The notes under the pieces were generated by a model, which ran no database searches, had not been told where the DNA came from, and worked only from the letters and a program-made list of their open reading frames with translations. A stretch of DNA of 64,000 bases. Origin: JBGCEZ01 sp045106735 (GTDB taxonomy: Bacteria; Planctomycetota; Phycisphaerae; Phycisphaerales; SM1A02). The position numbers were made by a program, and so were the translations under genes. The stretch is taken from contig JBGCEZ010000058.1 in NCBI GenBank assembly GCA_045106735.1, forward strand, positions 183,330 to 247,329, in the 5' to 3' direction. How positions within the stretch are numbered: position 1 is the stretch's first letter; each line of letters opens with the position of its first letter. Positions 58,582 through 64,000 of this stretch are shown piece after piece.

Positions 58582-59585
58582 CAATCTGATCCCGCCGGCG
58601 CCACGTCGATCTCCACCTGCAAGGCCGGATCGACCTGGAATTCGTCCACGCGGCCCTGCCGGCTCCGCGCCGAGGCCACGCCGTCAAAGAGTGTCCCCCA
58701 TCGCCCCGCCGCCACCGTCTCGACCGGCCGCTGCTCGGCGTCGAAAGTGAACCGCAACGAGAACGAACCCGCGGCATCGGAGACCGAGACCTGCCCCGGA
58801 AGTTGCGGCGATTGGAAGTCGCTGACGCCGGGAACGCGGAGCGGCACCTCGCCCTGGTGATTGGCCGTCAACACAGCGCGACCGTTGGCCCCGAGCAGGC
58901 TGATCTGCCGCACCATTCCGCTGGCGACGTCCCACGTCACGCGGAGCGGTTCGCCGCCGACCACCAACTCAAGACGGACCGCGGTGCCGGCGTCATTGAT
59001 CAGGCAAGTCTCGGCCGCATTCTCGGGAATCGGCAGGACGCCAAAGAGCATGTCGGCCAGCAGTCGTGGCCGATCGATCAACGGCACGATGGCCGCACAT
59101 GGCGGCGGCTCCCGGGTCAGCGCTGACCAGCCGCAGAATCGGCTCGGTTCGCCAGCGAAACCGCGATTCCAGAAGTACACCCAGCGGCCATCCGACCCGG
59201 CGTAGAACAGCGACACGCTGGTTTCGAACACCTCGGCGAAGACGCGTTCGGCCCCATCGCGGTAGACGGTCACGCCGAGATCGCTCATTTCTTCTCGCGC
59301 GCCGGCCGCGTTGGTCCAACTCATGACGACGTTGCCCTGCGCCCGGAGTCGGGACAACCGCTCGCTCCGGACCCGGTGCACGTCGAACATGCGCTCGACC
59401 GTCGCCACGTCCACCGCAACAGGGTCGGCCGCCACGTCCGGCCCACCGGTCGCCATGGGCCGCAGGACCGCACAGCCGGGCCCGACCCAACCCGCGAGCA
59501 GAAGCACGCCCAGCGTGGCGATGTGGGCCGTCGTCCGTGCCGTCGTCCGAGCGAACCCGGCCGACGGAAGGTTCCGCCGGCTCAT
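58578..59585 (-). CDS. putative lipoprotein of unknown function
   Basis: 335 residues. The N-terminus ends in LLLAGWVGPGC, a plausible lipobox with Cys38, so it is probably anchored to a membrane. The mature part is beta-rich (RVFAEVFETSVSLFYAGSDG and on) and could have a LolA/LolB-like half-barrel, an inference from strand pattern only. Coupled to both neighbours by 4-base overlaps, forming a three-gene operon. Confidence 0.7.
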   Translation of the reverse strand: MSRRNLPSAGFARTTARTTAHIATLGVLLLAGWVGPGCAVLRPMATGGPDVAADPVAVDVATVERMFDVHRVRSERLSRLRAQGNVVMSWTNAAGAREEMSDLGVTVYRDGAERVFAEVFETSVSLFYAGSDGRWVYFWNRGFAGEPSRFCGWSALTREPPPCAAIVPLIDRPRLLADMLFGVLPIPENAAETCLINDAGTAVRLELVVGGEPLRVTWDVASGMVRQISLLGANGRAVLTANHQGEVPLRVPGVSDFQSPQLPGQVSVSDAAGSFSLRFTFDAEQRPVETVAAGRWGTLFDGVASARSRQGRVDEFQVDPALQVEIDVAPAGSDW

Positions 59586-60115
59586 GCGATTTCCCCGTCC
59601 AGAATCTCGCCCAATTGGGCCGTGAGTTCGTGCACGTCGTCTTCGTCGAGCCGCGGATTCACCACGCGAAGCGAGGGCGTTTCCGCGTCCTGGCCGCGTT
59701 GTCGCATGAGCCAGATCTCGGCCTTGTCGGTCCGCGCGGCATCCGCCCGGCCGACGAAACGCAGCAGACGCTTGCGCATCAGGATCAACGCCAGCACGAA
59801 ACGGAACGCCACCCGCTGCTCACGCTCGTCCTCGGACAGTCGATGGAACAGGTCGACCAGGACCTCGTCGTCGACGAAAGCCTGCCTCCCGTCGTCGTCC
59901 GGCTCGGCCACGACGGTGCGCCAATGACTGAAGAGCCGCTCCGGCCGGGCCCCCTCGTCCCAGGCCGATTCCGCGAAGTCGTGGCGGTCGAAGCCCTCGT
60001 CCTCCCGCTCGCAGAGCGTGGCGACGATGGCCTGGCCGGGCTCGAGCTCGCGATCGGTGGCCGAGCAGCGGCCAGAGGAGCGGGCAACGTGGTACTGGGA
60101 TCCAAATCGACTCAT
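59582..60115 (-). CDS. conserved hypothetical protein, first gene of the lipoprotein-RDD operon
   Basis: 177 residues. The start GRCSATDRELEPGQAIVATL followed by a helical C-terminal half with RVAFRFVLALILMRKRLLRF recalls small planctomycete proteins of unknown function. No signal peptide. Its stop overlaps the lipoprotein start (ATGA). Confidence 0.7.
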   Translation of the reverse strand: MSRFGSQYHVARSSGRCSATDRELEPGQAIVATLCEREDEGFDRHDFAESAWDEGARPERLFSHWRTVVAEPDDDGRQAFVDDEVLVDLFHRLSEDEREQRVAFRFVLALILMRKRLLRFVGRADAARTDKAEIWLMRQRGQDAETPSLRVVNPRLDEDDVHELTAQLGEILDGEIA

Positions 60116-60273
60116 GCCGGCATGCTACGCCGGCAGATCTCCCGCCGGGGGGCCAGGATCGACCAAGACCGCCCGAGGCCGCGCAGACGAATCACATCGC
60201 TCACCCGTCGCTTCTGGGGGTCCACCTCACCCGATCCGAACAGGAGGACCGATCCTCCGACCGATTCCGACCG

Positions 60274-60279
60274 TACACT
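60274..60279 (+). promoter_or_regulatory. candidate -10 element (TACACT) for cdaA-cdaR
   Basis: CGTACACT, 28 bases upstream of the cdaA start at 60308, in the divergent gap. No strong -35. Confidence 0.45.
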
Positions 60280-60307
60280 TGACCGGAAAGGAACCTGTCT
60301 CCGCTCG

Positions 60308-61339
60308 ATGCTCGGCGAATTCCTCGTCATCTTCCGCAGCAGTCCCTGGCTCGTCTTGACCGAGTTGGTGGTTATCTGGATCGCGGTCTGGCTGGCCTAC
60401 CGCTTCCTGCGGGGCACCCGCGGCGGCGGCGCGATCAAGGGATTCGTCCTCATCCTGATGGTGGCGACCTTCCTGATCCGGGTCATCGGCCAGGGCAACG
60501 ACGCGTTCGAACGACTGGCCTTCCTCTACAACCGATTCCTCGGCCTGGCCGCGATCCTCCTGATCGTCGTCTTCCAGCCCGAGCTGCGGCAGGCGATGAT
60601 TCGGCTCGGCCACGCCTGGACATTTGGCGTCCGGCGCGACGGAGCCCGCACGACCGCGGCCATGGTGGCGGAAGCGAGCGAGTTCCTGAGCCGCGCAAAA
60701 TTTGGCGCGATCATGGCCATCGAACGACGAACTCGGCTCGGCGGCCTGGCCGAGAGCGGCGTCGAACTCGATGCGGTCCTCAGCGTCCGGCTCCTGCAAT
60801 CGATCTTCTATCCGAACAGCCCCCTGCACGACCTGGGCGTGGTCATCCGCGACACCCGGATCGCCGCGGCCTCGGTGCAGTTCCCGCTGGTGGAAGAGGG
60901 CGTGCTGCCTCCCGAGTTTGGCTCGCGGCACCGCGCGGCCGTCGGACTGTCCACCGAATGCGACTGCCTCGTCGTCGTCGTCAGCGAAGAGACCGGTCGC
61001 ATCGTGATCTGCGAGCGCGGCCACATCGACGGGCCGTACGACCGCGAGGCCCTCTCCGAGGAGCTGACCCGCCGGCTCGCCGGCAGCGACGCGGACCGCA
61101 ATTCCGACGATGCGTCGGCCGACGACTCGGACACGACAATCATTCGCGTCGACGCCCCGTCGGGTTCGTCGTCCGCCTCGTCGTCCGCCACGTCCTCGGC
61201 CTCGTCCTCGGGTTCAACGCCCGCCGCGACCGCAACCGCCACGCCCCGAGCTGCATCCGCGTCGCCGGCCGTCCCCGATCCCGACGATGCATCCCGCCCG
61301 TCCAGCATCTCGTCGTCCGTCTCGCCAAGCCCGAACTGA
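60308..61339 (+). CDS. cdaA: membrane diadenylate cyclase CdaA/DacA
   Basis: Makes c-di-AMP from two ATP. 343 residues. Three N-terminal spans (about 13-32, 42-60, 77-90) precede the DisA_N domain. The metal/ATP site PLHDLGVV (D175) has DLG where the family has DGA; the second motif RHR (207-209) and SEETG are intact. The C-terminal 90 residues are a Ser/Ala/Asp-rich tail absent from typical CdaA. Followed 18 bases later by cdaR, its usual partner. Confidence 0.9.
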   Translation: MLGEFLVIFRSSPWLVLTELVVIWIAVWLAYRFLRGTRGGGAIKGFVLILMVATFLIRVIGQGNDAFERLAFLYNRFLGLAAILLIVVFQPELRQAMIRLGHAWTFGVRRDGARTTAAMVAEASEFLSRAKFGAIMAIERRTRLGGLAESGVELDAVLSVRLLQSIFYPNSPLHDLGVVIRDTRIAAASVQFPLVEEGVLPPEFGSRHRAAVGLSTECDCLVVVVSEETGRIVICERGHIDGPYDREALSEELTRRLAGSDADRNSDDASADDSDTTIIRVDAPSGSSSASSSATSSASSSGSTPAATATATPRAASASPAVPDPDDASRPSSISSSVSPSPN

Positions 61340-61357
61340 GCCGCCCCGAGGAACCCC

Positions 61358-62473
61358 ATGGCCGTTGCCCGCTCCATGTCCAAGAATCTGCCGATCCTCT
61401 TCGGGATCACCTTGGTGACGGTGCTCATTTGGACATGGGCGACCGGGGCGACGCGCGTGGCTCGAGAGGTTCCGATCACCATCGTCTTCGAGGTCAGCGA
61501 TCCCGATGGCGGCCGGTGGCGGGTTTCGCCCGCCCAACGGGAACTCCAGGTCCAGGCTGAAGGCTCACGGATCGCGATCAATCAACTCGGCTCGTTGACA
61601 TCAACCGTGACCGTGAAACTGGCCCCGACCGAGGGTCGCCAAGACGTTTCGCTCACCAACGAACTTGCCCGGGATCCTTCGTTCCGCCGCGCGGGATTGC
61701 TCGTCCAGCCGGTCGGAGCGACCAACATTGAGGTCCATGCGTTCGAACGCATCCGGCGGCGCGTCGAGGACGTCGAGATCCACGCCCGGGCTACCGGGGA
61801 AACGCTGCGCTTGCACGATGTCGCCGACCTCCGGCGGGAGGTCGTGGCCGAAGAACGATGGGTTGAGTTCGACGCGGCCGACGACAGTGAGCCGTTGCGC
61901 GACACGGCGATCACACTTCTGGCCCGCCCCGAGTCCGGTGGAAGCTGGGATGTCCCGATCGGGGAAAGCGTCATTCGGGCCCCAACCCGGCTGACCATCA
62001 AAGGCTATCCGGAGATCGAAGACCTCACGTTCGACCCGCCACAGCTGTTCGTCGACTTCACCGTCATGCCGGACGACGAAACCTACGAGGCTCGAAATGT
62101 CAGGGTGCACGTCATGTACGGCCCCGACGAAGACATCCGCGTGGTGCTCGATCCCCCGCGGTTCGAGCGGGTGCGCATCAAGGGCCCCCCGGACCTGCTC
62201 GCACGGCTGCGGGACAATTCGGGTGACGCGATGCTCATTGGCGTGCTGCATCTTCGGTCGATCGAACTCGGACTTGCCCAGTCCACGAAACAACTCTCCG
62301 GATTCGCGGTGATGGACAATCGCCCTGGAGCCCGGAGCGGCTCGATCATTCCCGTGCTCGGCGAGGTGTACGCCACCGCGGCCCAGTCCGAACCTGACAG
62401 CGGCCTGCCGAACGTGACGTACTCGATCATCAAGCCGGCCGCCCCGACGCCGGACGATGCCCCCGAAGGCTGA
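61358..62473 (+). CDS. cdaR: CdaR/YbbR-domain regulator of CdaA
   Basis: 371 residues. One N-terminal span (LPILFGITLVTVLIWTWATG) followed by tandem beta-rich YbbR-like repeats outside the membrane (VPITIVFEVSDPDGGRWRVS and three further segments). In other bacteria it binds and modulates CdaA. GAGGA sits about 6 bases upstream of the ATG. The frequent third gene, glmM, is absent; tyrS follows convergently. Confidence 0.85.
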   Translation: MAVARSMSKNLPILFGITLVTVLIWTWATGATRVAREVPITIVFEVSDPDGGRWRVSPAQRELQVQAEGSRIAINQLGSLTSTVTVKLAPTEGRQDVSLTNELARDPSFRRAGLLVQPVGATNIEVHAFERIRRRVEDVEIHARATGETLRLHDVADLRREVVAEERWVEFDAADDSEPLRDTAITLLARPESGGSWDVPIGESVIRAPTRLTIKGYPEIEDLTFDPPQLFVDFTVMPDDETYEARNVRVHVMYGPDEDIRVVLDPPRFERVRIKGPPDLLARLRDNSGDAMLIGVLHLRSIELGLAQSTKQLSGFAVMDNRPGARSGSIIPVLGEVYATAAQSEPDSGLPNVTYSIIKPAAPTPDDAPEG

Positions 62474-62502
62474 GTCGCCTCTGGCGGATCTCGCGGATCG
62501 GC

Positions 62503-62522
62503 GCCCCGGTTGATTCCGGGGC
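62503..62522. terminator. bidirectional hairpin between cdaR and tyrS
   Basis: GCCCCGG, a 6-base loop, then CCGGGGC, in the 51-base gap between convergent genes. No T-run on either side. Confidence 0.5.
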
Positions 62523-62524
62523 CC

Positions 62525-63850
62525 CTACGACTTCGACGTCCAACGAATCGCGTGCCAGGCCCGGCGCCCGCGGCGCAGCAAGGTCAAGCCTCCGTCCAAG
62601 ACGTCGGACGAAGCCAGGGTTGCGTCCACGCCCTCGACCTTCCGGCCGTTCACGCTCACCGCGCCGGAGCCCAAGAACTCGCGTGCTTGCCGCTTGCTGC
62701 TGGCCAAGCTGGTTGCGGGCAGCAGTTCCAGGAGCTTGAGCCCATCGCCGGCCAAATCGGCCGTGGGATGTTCACTCGAAGGAACCTCGGCCGCCACCGC
62801 GGCAAGCTGCCGGGCGTCGAGCGTGGCCACGTCGCCGCTGAAGAGTGCTTCTGACGCGTCCTCGGCCAATTGCCGTTCCGAAGGACCGTGGATCATCTCG
62901 GTGACGGATCGAGCCAACGCGCGTTGGGCCGCCCGTTCGTGCGGCGCCGCGGCGTGGGCCGTGAGCAGCGCGTCGATTTCATCCTGGGCCATGAACGTGA
63001 AGATGCGGAGCTGACTGGCCACATCTTCGTCGGCCACGTTGATCCAGTACTGGAAGAAGCGGTACGGACTCGTGCGGTCGGCGGTCAGCCAGATGGCTCC
63101 GTCGGCGGTCTTCCCGATCTTCTGCCCGTCGGCCCGGGTGATCAGGGGCGCGGTAAAACCGAACGCATCCGGAGCGTCAGCTTCCACGTCGCCGCGGGCC
63201 GCGGACTGCTCGCGGCGAATCAGGTCAATGCCCGAAACGATGTTCCCGTACTGATCGCTGCCGGCCATCTGCACCCGGCACTCGTGGGTACGAAAGAGAT
63301 GCAGGAAGTCGTACGCCTGGAGCAGCATGTAACTGAACTCGGTGTAACTGATCCCCTGCTCACGGCCCTCGAGTCGCGTGCGCACGGAGTCCTTGCGGAT
63401 CATCTCGTTGACCGAAAAATGCTTGCCGACTTCGCGCAGCATGTGGATGAAGCCGATCGACTCGAACCAGTCGATGTTGTTGACGAGCCGCGCGGCGTTC
63501 GGCCGCGCCGGATCAAAATCGAGCACTCGGTCGTACACGCGGCGCTGGCCGGCGATGTTCGCCTCGATCTCTTCCCGCGAGCGGAGCGACCGTTCTTCAT
63601 CCTTGCCCGACGGATCCCCGATCAGGCCGGTTGCCCCGCCGGCAAGGGCGACTGGGACGTGGCCGGCTCGCTGCCAATGTTGGAGCAGCATGAGCGGCAC
63701 GAGGTTGCCGATCGTCAGGCTGTCGGCCGTCGGGTCGAATCCGGCGTAGGCCACCCGGCCCGGCGTGGAGATCCAACGGGCAAGGTGGTCCTCGGCGGTG
63801 ATCTGATGAATCAGACCTCGCCAGCGCAGTTCTTCTATGAATCCGGTCAT
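62525..63850 (-). CDS. tyrS: tyrosyl-tRNA synthetase
   Basis: Charges tRNA-Tyr. 441 residues. GFDPTADSLTIGNLVPL is the class I N-terminal motif but reads TIGN (46-49) in place of HIGH. KIGKT (244-248) is the KMSKS equivalent. The tyrosine pocket YTEFSYMLLQAYDF and QMAGSDQYGN and a C-terminal S4 domain are normal. No Shine-Dalgarno precedes the ATG; a TACACT lies 9 bases upstream. Confidence 0.96.
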   Translation of the reverse strand: MTGFIEELRWRGLIHQITAEDHLARWISTPGRVAYAGFDPTADSLTIGNLVPLMLLQHWQRAGHVPVALAGGATGLIGDPSGKDEERSLRSREEIEANIAGQRRVYDRVLDFDPARPNAARLVNNIDWFESIGFIHMLREVGKHFSVNEMIRKDSVRTRLEGREQGISYTEFSYMLLQAYDFLHLFRTHECRVQMAGSDQYGNIVSGIDLIRREQSAARGDVEADAPDAFGFTAPLITRADGQKIGKTADGAIWLTADRTSPYRFFQYWINVADEDVASQLRIFTFMAQDEIDALLTAHAAAPHERAAQRALARSVTEMIHGPSERQLAEDASEALFSGDVATLDARQLAAVAAEVPSSEHPTADLAGDGLKLLELLPATSLASSKRQAREFLGSGAVSVNGRKVEGVDATLASSDVLDGGLTLLRRGRRAWHAIRWTSKS

Positions 63851-63859
63851 GGGACGCGG

Positions 63860-63865
63860 AGTGTA
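63860..63865 (-). promoter_or_regulatory. candidate -10 element (TACACT) for tyrS, leaderless spacing
   Basis: CGTACACT on the minus strand with 9 bases between it and the ATG. TTCCGG lies 17 bases upstream as a weak -35. Confidence 0.5.
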
Positions 63866-63910
63866 CGGCCCGAGGCGGGCGACCGGAACCCCTCGGGCGG
63901 TGGTGGCTGA

Positions 63911-64000
63911 CGGGGGCGTGGGGCGTGGGGGGTGGGGTGTGGGGTGTGGGGTGTGGGGCGCGGGGCGTGGGGCTCGGGGGGTGGGGGTCGGGGTGGGGGG
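63911..64000 (+). repeat. G-rich tandem array, 7-base unit, at least 12 copies, running off the window
   Basis: Heptamers of GTGGGG(C/G/T) type in strict register from 63911, with GCGGGGC and TCGGGGG variants. Nearly every unit contains a run of four or more G. It lies upstream of tyrS and continues past the window end. Confidence 0.93.

Overview
The window reads as high-GC chromosomal DNA from a planctomycete, most likely of the Phycisphaerae type. The evidence is a DUF1573 secreted protein, an ECF sigma factor of the planctomycete-rich type, small zinc-ribbon membrane proteins, several secreted proteins of unknown function, housekeeping genes scattered outside their usual operons, and a complete diderm-style flagellar basal-body cluster. 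Genes are dense, and many neighbours share 4-base ATGA, GTGA or TTGA overlaps. I see no transposase, integrase, phage gene, rRNA or CRISPR array. The species call is inference.

Layout. 0-6.6 kb: the C-terminal part of uvrA (cut by the window start), then, on the minus strand, ispD, a FapA-like protein, cheY and cheX. 6.9-17.1 kb: DUF1573 protein, tRNA-Leu(CAA), a large S9 peptidase, RNase D, a membrane-anchored unknown, tilS and a TlpA-like thioredoxin. 17.3-24.9 kb: ECF sigma factor, two zinc-ribbon membrane proteins, a GT2 glycosyltransferase, a methyltransferase, serS, nadK and an ABC ATPase. 24.9-36.2 kb: a 933-residue membrane protein, obgE, rpmA, a GNAT acetyltransferase, dnaA with an origin-like upstream region, a DegT aminotransferase and a CDGSH protein. 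36.5-55.8 kb: one minus-strand flagellar block, in transcription order TPR protein, FlgN-like protein, sensor kinase, sigma-54 activator, flgB, flgC, fliE, fliF, fliG, fliH, fliI, fliJ, motE-like, fliK, flgD, flagellar operon protein, flgE, flbD. 56.4-64 kb: an RDD membrane protein, a lipoprotein and an unknown, divergent from cdaA-cdaR (c-di-AMP synthesis), then tyrS.

How it fits together. The kinase and sigma-54 activator lie directly upstream of flgB, and the gap before flgB holds a good GG-N10-GC sigma-54 promoter, so the rod-hook-export genes look locally controlled. CheY, CheX and FapA form a second motility locus.

The most striking sequence-level signal is a set of short tandem arrays, each with its own unit. 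Spacers carry units of 7, 8, 11, 12, 13, 14 and 16 bases, whereas arrays inside genes have units of 6, 9 or 12 bases that keep frame. A second signal is a recurrent TACACT -10 element pointing at gene starts, in several cases so close that the mRNA may be leaderless. Divergent signature residues in DnaA, CdaA and TyrS are also reported.
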